From the NCBI RefSeq assembly GCF_014353015.1, contig NZ_CP060704.1, forward strand, positions 248,001 to 312,000: a stretch of 64,000 bases of DNA, read 5' to 3'. The notes below the pieces were generated by a model, which searched no databases, was not told the origin of the DNA, and worked only from the letters and a program-made list of their open reading frames with translations. Every line of letters starts with the position of its first letter. The stretch's first letter is position 1. The DNA comes from Chitinimonas koreensis. Its GTDB lineage: Bacteria > Pseudomonadota > Gammaproteobacteria > Burkholderiales > Chitinimonadaceae. Positions 30,694 to 39,027 of this stretch are shown in pieces. The position numbers and the translations under genes were made by a program.

Positions 30694-32727
30694 ATGACCC
30701 AGGACAATCCGCTCGAAACCGCCCTGCGCCACCTGCTGCCGCGGGCCGGCGACCGCTCGCCCGAGGCGCTGGCGCAGCTGATCGCGGCGATCCGGCCGCG
30801 CCGTGCCGACGACGCCGGCCATGCGGTGAACGCGCTGCGCTCGCTGGCCTTCCTGCTCGGCCGCCACGCCGACTACCGCCAGGCGCTGCGCGGCTACCTG
30901 ATGACGCTGATCGGCACGCGGCGCCAGCTGCACCTGTATACCGACGTCGGCATCCTGTCGAACGAGGGGCTGTGGAGCGCCTTCCGCCGCCGGCTGGGCG
31001 AGAAGCTGCTGCCCAGCGCGGTGCACGACGACTACCTGAAGGACGTGTTCGGCCGGGTGTTTCCGCGCCGCGACGATTACCTGTGGGTCAACGCGGTGCC
31101 CGACGAGGTCTGGCTCGAACTGTGGCAGTCGCTGCGCTTCGAGGAGGGCGACCATGCGCGCGACGGCCGCAATACCCGGCTGGAGCTGGTCGAGGCCGCC
31201 CAGGTGCTGTCCTACCGCATCTCGGCGATCGGGCTGGAGCCCGAACTGGTGCGCAACCACCCGGCGATCGAGCGTTTCGAATCGCCGTTCCTGACCCAGA
31301 ACGTGGCATTGCGCGACTACCTCGAGGCGTTCAAGACCGCGCTGACCGACGGGGGCGCGGCGGCCGAGGACGACCGCCAGGTGCGCATCCTGCTCGACCA
31401 GTGCGACGAGATCGTCGCCAAGGTGCGCAAGACGGCTGCGCACGAGGGCGTCAGCGTCAGCCTGACCTACCTGATGGTGCGGCTGACCCAGCACCTGGCG
31501 CGGCTGCGGCTGGTGCTCGACCTGCTCGATCCGGCCCATGCGCACGACGTGCCGGCGCGGGCGGTGAGCTTCTTCAAGACCCTGGTCGAGGCCGACAACC
31601 GCAAGACCAGCCTGCGCGACCTGTTCGCCAACAACACCGATCTCTTGGCCTTGCAGATCACCGAGCATGCCGGCCGCACCGGCGAGCACTACGTCGCGTC
31701 CAATCGGCGCGAATGGAGCCGGATGGCGCGCTCGGCCATGGGCGCGGGCTTCATCGTCGGTTTCATGGCGCTGATCAAGATCCTGCTGGCCAAGCTCAAG
31801 CTGGCGCCGCTGATCGAGGCCTTCGCCTTCAGCATGAACTACTCGCTCGGCTTCATGCTGATCCACGTGCTGCACTTCACCATCGCCACCAAGCAGCCGG
31901 CCATGACCGCGGCCCGCATCGCGGCCGGCATCGAGCGCCAGGCCAAGAGCGGCGGCGACCGGCTCGACGCGATCGCCGAGCTGATCGAGGCGGTGGCGCG
32001 CACCCAGTTCATCGCCATCCTCGGCAACGTGCTGCTGGCGATTCCGACCGCGTTCGCCATCGCGCTGCTGGCCCAATACGGGCTCGGCCAGGTCTGGGTC
32101 ACGCCGGAGAAGGCCCATGCGCTGCTGCACGATCTCGACCCGATCCACAGCCTGGCGCTGCCGCATGCGGCGATCGCCGGTGTCTGCCTGTTCACGGCCG
32201 GGCTGATCTCGGGCTATTACGACAACAAGGCGGTCTACAACCGCATCCCGCTGCGGCTGATGCAATTGCGCTGGCCGCGCCGGCTGTTCGGCGAGGCGCG
32301 CTGGAAGCGCGTCTGCACCTATATCGAGAACAACCTCGGCGCGCTGGCCGGTAACTTCTTCTTCGGCATCATGCTCGGCTCGATGGGCACCATCGGCTAT
32401 CTGCTCGGCCTGCCGCTGGACATCCGCCACATCACTTTCTCCTCGGCCAACCTGGCCTACGCTGCGGTGGCGCTCGACTTCCAGCTCGACTGGCAGACCT
32501 GGGCGCTGTCCTCGGCCGGCATCGCGCTGATCGGGCTGACCAACCTGGCGGTCAGCTTCAGCCTGGCGCTGTTCGTGGCGCTGCGCTCGCGCCGCATCCG
32601 CTTCGTCGACGGCCGCGCGGTGCTGGGCCGGCTGCTGCGCCGCTTCGTGCGCGCGCCGCAGCGCTTCTTCGTGCCGCCGCGCAACGGGGTGGCGCCGGCG
32701 GCGGATACCGCGGGCGGCAAGGCGTAA
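30694..32727 (+). CDS. Gcr/'site-specific recombinase' family membrane protein
   Basis: A 677-residue protein with the layout of the family annotated 'site-specific recombinase Gcr' in betaproteobacteria. The soluble N-terminal half has conserved LGRHADYRQALRGYLMTLIG and LYTDVGILSNEGLWSAF. The C-terminal half has about six or seven membrane spans (MGAGFIVGFMALIKILLAKL, NNLGALAGNFFFGIMLGS, ALSSAGIALIGLTNLAVSF). No recombinase catalytic motif (Tyr or Ser type) is visible, and the membrane topology argues against the historical name. Its function is unknown. The ATG at 30694 is chosen because the upstream frame runs into the divergent gene. Confidence 0.88.
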   Translation: MTQDNPLETALRHLLPRAGDRSPEALAQLIAAIRPRRADDAGHAVNALRSLAFLLGRHADYRQALRGYLMTLIGTRRQLHLYTDVGILSNEGLWSAFRRRLGEKLLPSAVHDDYLKDVFGRVFPRRDDYLWVNAVPDEVWLELWQSLRFEEGDHARDGRNTRLELVEAAQVLSYRISAIGLEPELVRNHPAIERFESPFLTQNVALRDYLEAFKTALTDGGAAAEDDRQVRILLDQCDEIVAKVRKTAAHEGVSVSLTYLMVRLTQHLARLRLVLDLLDPAHAHDVPARAVSFFKTLVEADNRKTSLRDLFANNTDLLALQITEHAGRTGEHYVASNRREWSRMARSAMGAGFIVGFMALIKILLAKLKLAPLIEAFAFSMNYSLGFMLIHVLHFTIATKQPAMTAARIAAGIERQAKSGGDRLDAIAELIEAVARTQFIAILGNVLLAIPTAFAIALLAQYGLGQVWVTPEKAHALLHDLDPIHSLALPHAAIAGVCLFTAGLISGYYDNKAVYNRIPLRLMQLRWPRRLFGEARWKRVCTYIENNLGALAGNFFFGIMLGSMGTIGYLLGLPLDIRHITFSSANLAYAAVALDFQLDWQTWALSSAGIALIGLTNLAVSFSLALFVALRSRRIRFVDGRAVLGRLLRRFVRAPQRFFVPPRNGVAPAADTAGGKA

Positions 32728-32767
32728 CCGATGCGGTCGGATGCGGATCCTGCAGGCCCGGGCCATC

Positions 32768-32837
32768 CGTAGGTCGGGCTTTGTGCCCGACAGCGCGCGC
32801 GGCCAAGTTCGCAGTCGGGCGTGAAGCCCGACCTACG
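32768..32837. repeat. Inverted repeat, family B copy
   Basis: CGTAGGTCGGGCTTTGTGCCCGAC and the inverse GTCGGGCGTGAAGCCCGACCTACG flank a 22-base spacer. Each arm is itself a hairpin. It is followed 45 bases later by a family A repeat. Confidence 0.85.
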
Positions 32838-32881
32838 TGGTCTCGCCGAACGCGGCCGCGTCGCGTTGACGGCCGCAAGCG

Positions 32882-32953
32882 CGTAGGAGCGGCTTCAGCC
32901 GCGAATCGCCGTTCATCCTCGTTCGACGATTCGCGGCTGAAGCCGCTCCTACG
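32882..32953. repeat. REP-like inverted repeat, family A copy 3
   Basis: CGTAGGAGCGGCTTCAGCCG and its inverse around a 22-base spacer, with almost perfect arms. It lies between the convergent Gcr-family gene and metE. Confidence 0.9.
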
Positions 32954-32989
32954 GGGGCGGCCGGCAGCCGAAGCGGCCGGTATCCTGCC

Positions 32990-35323
32990 TCACTCGTCCG
33001 GATGGCCGCAGCCGCAAGCGGCGCCTTGGGCGCCCGCCAGGGCCGGCGCCGCGCTCGCCGCGCCGCCTTCGGCCAGCCGTCGCCGTACCACCCGCGCCGC
33101 TTCCAGCATATTGGCCAGCGCCGCTTCGGTTTCCGGCCAGCCGCGCGTCTTCAGGCCGCAGTCCGGGTTCACCCACAGCCGCTCGGCCGGGATCACCGCC
33201 AGCGCCTTCTCCAGCAGCGCCGTCATCTCGGCCACCGGCGGCACGCGCGGCGAGTGGATGTCGTAGACGCCGGGGCCGATCTCGTTCGGATAGGCGAACA
33301 CGCCGAAGGCGTCGAGCAGCGTCATCGCCGAGCGCGAGGTCTCGATGGTGATCACGTCGGCATCCATCGCCGCGATGGCCGGCAGCACGTCCTCGAATTC
33401 GGAATAGCACATATGGGTGTGCACCTGCGTCTCCGGCCGGCTGCCGGCGGCGCTGAGCTTGAAGGCGGTGACCGCCCAGTCCAGGTAGGCCGGCCAGTCG
33501 GCGCGCCGCAGCGGCAGGCCCTCGCGGAAGGCCGGCTCGTCGATCTGGATCGCGGCGATGCCGGCGGCGTCGAGCTCGGCCACCTCGTCGCGCAACGCCA
33601 GCGCCATCTGGCAGGCTACCTCGGCGCGCGGCTTGTCGTCGCGCACGAAGGCCCATTGCACCAGCGTCACCGGGCCGGTCAGCATGCCCTTCATCGGCTT
33701 GGCGGTCAGCGACTGGGCGTAGCGGGTCCACTCGACCGTCATCGCGCGCGGCCGGCTCACGTCGCCCCAGATCACCGGCGGCTTGACGCAGCGCGAGCCG
33801 TAGCTCTGCACCCAGCCGTGGCGGCAGACCGCCACGCCGGCCAGCTGCTCGGCGAAGTAGTCGACCATGTCGCTGCGCTCGGCCTCGCCATGCACCAGCA
33901 CGTCCAGGCCCAGCGCCTCCTGCCGCGCCACGGCGTGAGCGATCTCGGCCTGCATCGCGGCGCGGTAGCCGGCTTCATCGAGCTCGCCGCGCTTGAAGGC
34001 GGCGCGCTTGGCGCGGATCTCGCCGGTCTGCGGGAAGGAGCCGATGGTGGTCGACGGCAGCAGCGGCAGCTGCAGCCGGGTGCGCTGCAGCGCGGCGCGC
34101 TCGGGGTAGGCCAGGCCGCGTTCGAGTTCGGGCAGGGCGGCCAGCCGGGCGGCGACCGCGGCGTCGTCGCGGCCGGCCTGGCCGCGGAAGCGTGCCAGCG
34201 CGGCGCGGTTGGCCTCGAGCGCCTGGAAGCAGACGCTGCGGCCCAGGCACAGCGCGCGCGACAGCGTGGACAGCTCGTCGAGCTTCTGGCGGGCGAAGGC
34301 CAGGCCGTCGCGCAGCGCCAGCGCGAGGCCGTCTTCCTGTTCAAGATCGACCGGCACGTGCAGGAGCGAGCAGCTCGGCGCCAGCCACAGCGCGTCGCCG
34401 AGCTTGCTGTGCAGTGGCGTCAACGTCGCCAGCGCGGCGTCGAGATCGGTCTTCCAGACGTTGCGGCCGTCGACGATGCCGAGCGACAGCACCTTGCCGG
34501 CCGGCCAGTCGGCGAAGGCGGCCAGCTGCTGCGGCGCGCGCGCCAGGTCCAGGTGCAGGCCGGCCACCGGCAGGGTGCGCAGCAGTTCGGCGCGTTCGGC
34601 CACACCGCTGAAATAGGTCGCCAAGAGGATGCGCGGATGGGCCGCGGCCAGCTCGCGGTAGACCGGCGCGAAGGCTGCCAGCCACTTCTCGTCGAGATCG
34701 AGGCCGGCGATCGGCTCGTCCAGCTGCACCCAGTCGCTGCCCTCGGCCAGCGCGGCCTTGAGCAGGCGCACATAGGCCGGCACCAGCCGCGCCAGCAGCG
34801 CCAGCGGGTCGAGGCCCTGCACGCGCGCCAGCTTGAGCAGGGTCAGCGGGCCGACCAGCTGCAGCTTGGGGGTGAAGCCGGCCAGCTTGGCCTCGCGCAG
34901 CTCGTCCAGCAGCCATTGCGGGCCGCCGTCGAAGCGGGTGGCGGCGTCGTATTCGGGCTTGAGGTAGTGGTAGTTGGTGTCGAACCACTTGGTCATCTCG
35001 CAGGCCGGCTGCGCCGCGTTGCCGCGCGCCAGCTCGAAGTAGCGCGCGCGGTCGAGCGTGGCGGCGTCGAAGCCGAAGCGCGCCGGCAGCGCGCCGAGCA
35101 GCACGGTGGTATCGAGCACCTGGTCGTAGTGGGAGAAATCGCCGACCGAGACGAAGCGCAGCCCGGCGGCGCGCTGCCATTCCCAGTGGCGCAGGCGCAG
35201 CTCGCGGCCGGTGGCGGCCAGGCCGGCCTCGTCCAGCTCGCCACGCCAGAAGCGTTCGACCGCGAACTTCAGTTCGCGCTGGCTGCCGATGCGCGGGAAA
35301 CCGAGCAGGTGGGTGGTCAACAT
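32990..35323 (-). CDS. metE: Cobalamin-independent methionine synthase MetE
   Basis: A 777-residue enzyme transferring methyl from methyltetrahydrofolate-polyglutamate to homocysteine. The N-terminal domain begins LTTHLLGFPRIGSQRELK and the catalytic C-terminal domain holds LLPSTTIGSFPQT, zinc ligands in HTHMCYSEF (near residue 634) and NPDCGLKTRGW (near 721), and Glu in TIETSRS. The ATG at 35323 is preferred because AAAGGA lies 6 bases upstream; the ATG at 35329 is too close. An extra C-terminal tail ends C-G-C-G-H-P-D-E after the conserved domain. Divergent metR is its expected activator. Confidence 0.95.
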   Translation of the reverse strand: MLTTHLLGFPRIGSQRELKFAVERFWRGELDEAGLAATGRELRLRHWEWQRAAGLRFVSVGDFSHYDQVLDTTVLLGALPARFGFDAATLDRARYFELARGNAAQPACEMTKWFDTNYHYLKPEYDAATRFDGGPQWLLDELREAKLAGFTPKLQLVGPLTLLKLARVQGLDPLALLARLVPAYVRLLKAALAEGSDWVQLDEPIAGLDLDEKWLAAFAPVYRELAAAHPRILLATYFSGVAERAELLRTLPVAGLHLDLARAPQQLAAFADWPAGKVLSLGIVDGRNVWKTDLDAALATLTPLHSKLGDALWLAPSCSLLHVPVDLEQEDGLALALRDGLAFARQKLDELSTLSRALCLGRSVCFQALEANRAALARFRGQAGRDDAAVAARLAALPELERGLAYPERAALQRTRLQLPLLPSTTIGSFPQTGEIRAKRAAFKRGELDEAGYRAAMQAEIAHAVARQEALGLDVLVHGEAERSDMVDYFAEQLAGVAVCRHGWVQSYGSRCVKPPVIWGDVSRPRAMTVEWTRYAQSLTAKPMKGMLTGPVTLVQWAFVRDDKPRAEVACQMALALRDEVAELDAAGIAAIQIDEPAFREGLPLRRADWPAYLDWAVTAFKLSAAGSRPETQVHTHMCYSEFEDVLPAIAAMDADVITIETSRSAMTLLDAFGVFAYPNEIGPGVYDIHSPRVPPVAEMTALLEKALAVIPAERLWVNPDCGLKTRGWPETEAALANMLEAARVVRRRLAEGGAASAAPALAGAQGAACGCGHPDE

Positions 35324-35476
35324 GAGCATTCCTTTTCGAATATGGATGGATGATTGAACGCTTTGCATCATGCTCGGCAGCTGTCTATCATCCAATCGCA
35401 TATTTTTCCGATTCATGATCGAAATGGCTCATGTCGATGGCCATGTTCATGAAGCGGCCGAAAGCCCTCGCTCGCC
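35324..35476. promoter_or_regulatory. metE-metR divergent regulatory region
   Basis: 153 AT-richer bases between divergent metE and metR. A palindromic TTCATGATCGAA sits at 35412-35423 and a TGAACGC...GCATCA stretch at about 35356-35372. Both are candidate MetR sites, whose consensus is TGAA-N5-TTCA, but neither matches it exactly. Promoter boxes are not certain. Confidence 0.45.
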
Positions 35477-36397
35477 ATGAACAGTTATCTGGAACTGCGC
35501 CATCTGCGCACCATCGCCGCCCTGGTCGAGACCGGCGGCGTCGCCCGCGCCGCCGAGCGGCTCAACCTGACGCAGTCGGCGCTGTCGCACCAGCTCAAGC
35601 AGCTCGAGGAGCAGTTCGGCCTGAGCCTGTTCGAGCGCAAGTCGCAACCGCTGAAGCTGACGCCGGCCGGCCATCGGCTGCGCGCGCTGGCCGACGAGGT
35701 GCTGCCGCGGCTGGCCGACACCGTGCGCGATCTCGGCCGCATCCGCGACGGCGCGGCCGGCAGCCTGCGCATCGCGGTCGAGTGCCATACCTGCTTCGAC
35801 TGGCTGATGCCGGCGATGGACGAATTCCGGCCGCGCTGGCCCGAGGTGGAGCTCGACATCGTGTCGGGCTTCCACGCCGACCCGGTCGGGCTGATCCACC
35901 AGGGCGAGGCCGATCTGGGCATCGTGTCCGAGCGCGACCCGGACGAGCCGGTGCACCACTTCCCGCTGTTCCGCTACGAGATCGTCGCCCTGCTGGCCAA
36001 CGACCATGCGCTGGCCGGCCTGCCGCAGCTGGAGGCGGCCGACTTCGCGGCGGAGACGCTGATCACCTACCCGGTGCCCGACGACATGCTCGACGTGGTG
36101 CGCCAGGTGCTGCGTCCGGCCGGCATCGCGCCGAAGCGGCGCAGCTCGGAGCTGACGGTGGCGATCCTGCAGCTGGTGGCCAGCCGCCGCGGCATCGCCG
36201 CGCTGCCGGCCTGGGCGGTGGCGCCCTATCTCGAGCGCCAGTACGTGACGGCGCGGCCGATCACCGCGCAGCGGCTGTACGGCGAGCTGTACGCCGCGGT
36301 ACCGGCCGGCCGCGCGGGGCTGGCCTATGTCGAGGATTTCGTCGATACCGTGCGGGCGACCTGCGCGAGCAGCCTGCCGGGAATCGAACTGATGTGA
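35477..36397 (+). CDS. metR: LysR-type activator of methionine biosynthesis MetR
   Basis: A 306-residue LysR regulator. The winged-helix HTH has ELRHLRTIAALVETGGVARAAERLNLTQSALSHQLKQLEEQFGL and the C-terminal substrate domain has LRIAVECHTCFDWLMPAMDEF, a segment characteristic of MetR, which senses homocysteine. The divergent position next to metE supports the assignment. A long tandem heptamer repeat begins 7 bases after its stop. Confidence 0.93.
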   Translation: MNSYLELRHLRTIAALVETGGVARAAERLNLTQSALSHQLKQLEEQFGLSLFERKSQPLKLTPAGHRLRALADEVLPRLADTVRDLGRIRDGAAGSLRIAVECHTCFDWLMPAMDEFRPRWPEVELDIVSGFHADPVGLIHQGEADLGIVSERDPDEPVHHFPLFRYEIVALLANDHALAGLPQLEAADFAAETLITYPVPDDMLDVVRQVLRPAGIAPKRRSSELTVAILQLVASRRGIAALPAWAVAPYLERQYVTARPITAQRLYGELYAAVPAGRAGLAYVEDFVDTVRATCASSLPGIELM

Positions 36398-36404
36398 AAA
36401 GGCT

Positions 36405-36488
36405 GTGAAACGTGAAATGTGAAACGTGAAATGTGAAACGTGAAATGTGAAATGTGAAATGTGAAATGTGAAATGTGAAACGTGAAAC
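36405..36488 (+). repeat. Tandem heptamer repeat (GTGAAAY)x12
   Basis: Exactly twelve head-to-tail copies of GTGAAAC or GTGAAAT in 84 bases, directly after metR. Reverse-oriented copies (RTTTCAC, about four) follow at 36557-36582, and three more forward copies occur at 60240-60260. Confidence 0.95.
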
Positions 36489-36530
36489 GTGGTTCGCCGC
36501 TGTACGGCTCAAGTTAAGGCGAGCCGGTTT

Positions 36531-36553
36531 TAGGTGCGGCAGCGCCGCACCTA
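36531..36553. repeat. Short perfect hairpin inside the heptamer cluster
   Basis: TAGGTGCGGC-agc-GCCGCACCTA: a 10-bp stem with 3-base loop, lying between the forward and the inverted heptamer arrays. It could act as a terminator for metR, although no T run follows. Confidence 0.7.
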
Positions 36554-36556
36554 CGC

Positions 36557-36582
36557 TTCACATTTCACGTTTCACCTTTCAC
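36557..36582 (-). repeat. Inverted heptamer array (about four units)
   Basis: TTCAC-ATTTCAC-GTTTCAC-CTTTCAC, the reverse complement of the GTGAAAY units at 36405-36488. The two arrays could base-pair around the central hairpin. Confidence 0.85.
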
Positions 36583-36632
36583 ATGCCTTCAACTTGCCTT
36601 TCAAGCACTTGCTTGGTTACAGTGAGCGCCGC

Positions 36633-37196
36633 ATGAACGACACCGCCAAACGCATTCTCGACCTGGCCGAGGCGCTGTGGCTGGAGCGTGGTTTCAATGG
36701 CTTCAGCTACCAGCATCTGGCCGGGCCGCTGGGCATGCGCAACGCCGCCATCCACTACCACTTCGCCACCAAGGCCGACCTGGGCGTGGCGCTGGTGGCG
36801 CGGTTCCGGCGCCGGCTGCAGCGTTCGGCCGAGCAGGTGGCCAGCACGGTGCACGATCCCTGGCTCAAGCTCGAGTGGTATGTCGATCTGCTGACGCTCG
36901 ACTACGCCGACGCCGAGCGCATCTGCCCGACCGGCATGCTGGCCGCCGAATGGGCCACGCTGCCCGAGCCGGTGCGCGACGAAGCGGCCGCCTTCATGCG
37001 CGAGCTGTACGACTGGTGCGTCGGCGTGCTGCGCGAAGGCGTGAGCGGCGGCCATTTCCGCTTCGTCGGCAGCTGCGAGGACAAGGCCGCCGCGCTGCTG
37101 GCGACGCTGCAGGGCGCCTTGCAGGTGGCGCGCTTCGAGCCGGCCTGGCTCGAGGCGATCAAGAAACAGGTCCGGCTCGAACTGGGCGCGCGCTAG
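36633..37196 (+). CDS. TetR family transcriptional regulator
   Basis: A 187-residue regulator. The N-terminal HTH reads MNDTAKRILDLAEALWLERGFNGFSYQHLAGPLGMRNAAIHYHFATKADLGVALV, a textbook TetR recognition helix (NAAIHYHF). The C-terminal ligand domain is unassigned. The in-frame upstream extension is encoded by the heptamer repeats, so ATG 36633 is chosen. It is followed 74 bases later by a thioesterase-like gene on the same strand, its likely target or partner. Confidence 0.88.
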   Translation: MNDTAKRILDLAEALWLERGFNGFSYQHLAGPLGMRNAAIHYHFATKADLGVALVARFRRRLQRSAEQVASTVHDPWLKLEWYVDLLTLDYADAERICPTGMLAAEWATLPEPVRDEAAAFMRELYDWCVGVLREGVSGGHFRFVGSCEDKAAALLATLQGALQVARFEPAWLEAIKKQVRLELGAR

Positions 37197-37270
37197 CGCC
37201 CCGCGAGCGGGCATCAACCGCATTCCGCGTCGGAACCCGTTCCGACCACGACCGAGACAAGGGCCAGGAC

Positions 37271-37768
37271 ATGGAAAAATTCAGCAACGCCTTCAGCCGC
37301 ATCGTCGCCAAGTTCGAGAAGGTGCCGGCGCCGCTGCGCCGCTGGGCGCGCTCCAAGGCGCTGGGCAGCTACGTGAAGTTCGCCGGCACCGCCGGCATCG
37401 ATTTCGAGACCATCAGCACCGAGCAGGTGGTCTGCCATATCCGCAACGTCAGCAAGAACCAGAATCACATCAAGGGCGTGCACGCCGCGGCGATGGCGCT
37501 GCTGGCCGAGACCGCGACCGGCTTCGCGCTCGGCATGAACCTGCCCGACGACAAGCTGCCGCTGCTCAAGAGCATGAAGGTCGAGTACAAGAAGCGCGCC
37601 CAGGGCGACCTGAAGGCGGTAGCGGCGCTGACCGCCGAGCAGATCGGCAGCGTGCGCACGCTGGAGAAGGGCGACGTGCTGGTGCCGGTGACGGTGACCG
37701 ACGAAGCCGGCAACGAGCCGATCCTGTGCGAGATGGTGTGGGCCTGGGTGCCCAAGAAGCGCAACTGA
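37271..37768 (+). CDS. Hotdog-fold thioesterase-like protein (DUF4442/YiiD-like)
   Basis: A 165-residue protein with the pattern of DUF4442 hotdog proteins: VVCHIRNVSKNQNHIKGVHAAAMALLAETATGFAL, where N-H-x-x-x-x-H-A forms the active-site region, then KSMKVEYKKRAQGDLKA and EMVWAWVPKKRN. It probably hydrolyses acyl-CoA thioesters. It lies directly after the TetR gene with which it may form a small fatty-acyl responsive unit. Confidence 0.82.
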   Translation: MEKFSNAFSRIVAKFEKVPAPLRRWARSKALGSYVKFAGTAGIDFETISTEQVVCHIRNVSKNQNHIKGVHAAAMALLAETATGFALGMNLPDDKLPLLKSMKVEYKKRAQGDLKAVAALTAEQIGSVRTLEKGDVLVPVTVTDEAGNEPILCEMVWAWVPKKRN

Positions 37769-37807
37769 GTTTCTGCGCCGGCCGGGGCAAGCCGATCCGG
37801 CGAGTTT

Positions 37808-37887
37808 CACCGCCGAGGACGCAGAGGACGCCGAGTTCGGGCCCGTCGGAAGCGGTCTCCTCCGTGTCCTCTGCGTCCTCCGCGGTG
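37808..37887. repeat. Inverted repeat, family E (single copy)
   Basis: CACCGCCGAGGACGCAGAGG and the near-perfect inverse CCTCTGCGTCCTCCGCGGTG at the far end, with a spacer of about 33 bases. The internal unit (GAGGACGCAGAGGACG) is itself repetitive. Only one copy occurs in this window. Confidence 0.85.
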
Positions 37888-38025
37888 CATCGTTTTCCGT
37901 CGTCCGAGCCATACGCCGTAACCCGGCCAGGATTATTTTGTGCCCCCACGGCCATCGACCGCTTGATCGCCCCCGCATCAAGCCCTAGAACGATGCCATC
38001 ACCGATTCCCTCTAGCCTGCCCGCC

Positions 38026-38847
38026 ATGAGCCTGCCCCACTACAGCACCCTCGCCGTCACCCTGGAAAACCACGTCGCCCAGATCACGCTGAACCGGCCC
38101 GAACGCGCCAACGCGATGAACGAGCCGATGTGGCGCGAGCTCGGCGAGGCCATGCGCTGGCTCGACGAGGAGCCGAGCGCGCGGGTGGCGGTGATCGCCG
38201 GCAGCGGCGAGCATTTCTGCTCGGGCATCGACCTGACCATGCTGATGGCGGTGCAGAGCCACATCCAGGACGAATGCCTGGGCCGCCAGGCCGAGAAGCT
38301 GCGCCGTTTCATCATCGGCCTGCAGGACAGCCTCAGCGCGATCGAGCGCTGCCGCAAGCCGGTGATCGCGGCGATCCACGGCAGCTGCATCGGCGGAGGG
38401 CTCGACCTGGTGGCGGCCTGCGACCTGCGCTATTGCACGATGGATGCGGTGTTCTGCCTGAAGGAGCTCGATCTCGGCATCGTCGCCGACGTCGGCGTGC
38501 TGCAGCGGCTGCCCAAGTTGATCGGCGACGGCCGCGCGCGCGAGATGGCCTTCACCGCGCGCGAGATGAAGGGCGAGGAGGCGGCGCGCATCGGCCTGGC
38601 CAACGGCTGCCTGCCCGACCGCGATGCGCTGTTGATGGAGGCGATGACCGTCGCCGACGCGATCGCCGCCAAGCCGCCGCTGACGGTGCGCGGGCTCAAG
38701 GAGAACCTCAACTATTCGCGCGACCACACGGTCGAGGACGGCCTGCGCTACGTCGCCACCTGGAATGCGGCGATGCTGATCTCGAAGGATCTCGAGGCGG
38801 CGGCGATGGCGCACGTGATGAAGCAGACGCCGAGCTTCCGCGATTGA
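38026..38847 (+). CDS. Enoyl-CoA hydratase/isomerase, delta(3,5)-delta(2,4)-dienoyl-CoA isomerase-like
   Basis: A 273-residue crotonase. The oxyanion-hole segments are HFCSGIDLTML and HGSCIGGGLDLVAACDLRYCTMDAVFCLKELDLGIVADVGVLQRLPKLIG. The acidic pair E...D in KELDLGIVADVG is the signature of ECH1-type dienoyl-CoA isomerases, which move double bonds during beta-oxidation of odd-position unsaturated fatty acids. ATG 38026 (MSLPHYSTLAVTLE) fits the family start. No other beta-oxidation gene is adjacent. Confidence 0.88.
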   Translation: MSLPHYSTLAVTLENHVAQITLNRPERANAMNEPMWRELGEAMRWLDEEPSARVAVIAGSGEHFCSGIDLTMLMAVQSHIQDECLGRQAEKLRRFIIGLQDSLSAIERCRKPVIAAIHGSCIGGGLDLVAACDLRYCTMDAVFCLKELDLGIVADVGVLQRLPKLIGDGRAREMAFTAREMKGEEAARIGLANGCLPDRDALLMEAMTVADAIAAKPPLTVRGLKENLNYSRDHTVEDGLRYVATWNAAMLISKDLEAAAMAHVMKQTPSFRD

Positions 38848-38875
38848 ACGGCCGCACGGTCGGGCAATCGGGTTT

Positions 38876-38930
38876 TGTAGGAGCGGCTTCAGCCGCGAAC
38901 GCGCATTCGCGGCTGAAGCCGCTCCTACAT
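38876..38930. repeat. REP-like inverted repeat, family A copy 4
   Basis: TGTAGGAGCGGCTTCAGCCG and its inverse with only a short central spacer (ACGCGCA), so the whole element is almost one continuous hairpin. Confidence 0.9.
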
Positions 38931-38965
38931 GGCGCGCCGCAAACCGCGCATCGCACGCAAGCAAG

Positions 38966-38996
38966 CAAAAAGCCCGGACCTTGGTCCGGGCTTTTC
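38966..38996. terminator. Bidirectional terminator between crotonase and gltL
   Basis: AAAAAGCCCGGACC-tt-GGTCCGGGCTTTTC: a perfect 10-bp stem with A and T runs on either side. It can end both the plus-strand crotonase and the minus-strand glutamate transporter transcript. Confidence 0.9.
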
Positions 38997-39027
38997 TTCG
39001 CCCAGCGCGGCCGCCAGCGGCCGGCGA

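Noticed and set aside
30694..32727. Site-specific recombinase or phage integrase
   Set aside because: The family name is historical. The protein is a multi-span membrane protein without recombinase active-site motifs.
36405..36488. CRISPR array
   Set aside because: Units are only 7 bases, with no spacers and no cas genes; it is a simple tandem repeat.
36534..36632. N-terminal extension of the TetR regulator
   Set aside because: The 33 residues are encoded by inverted heptamer repeats and precede a perfect TetR start.
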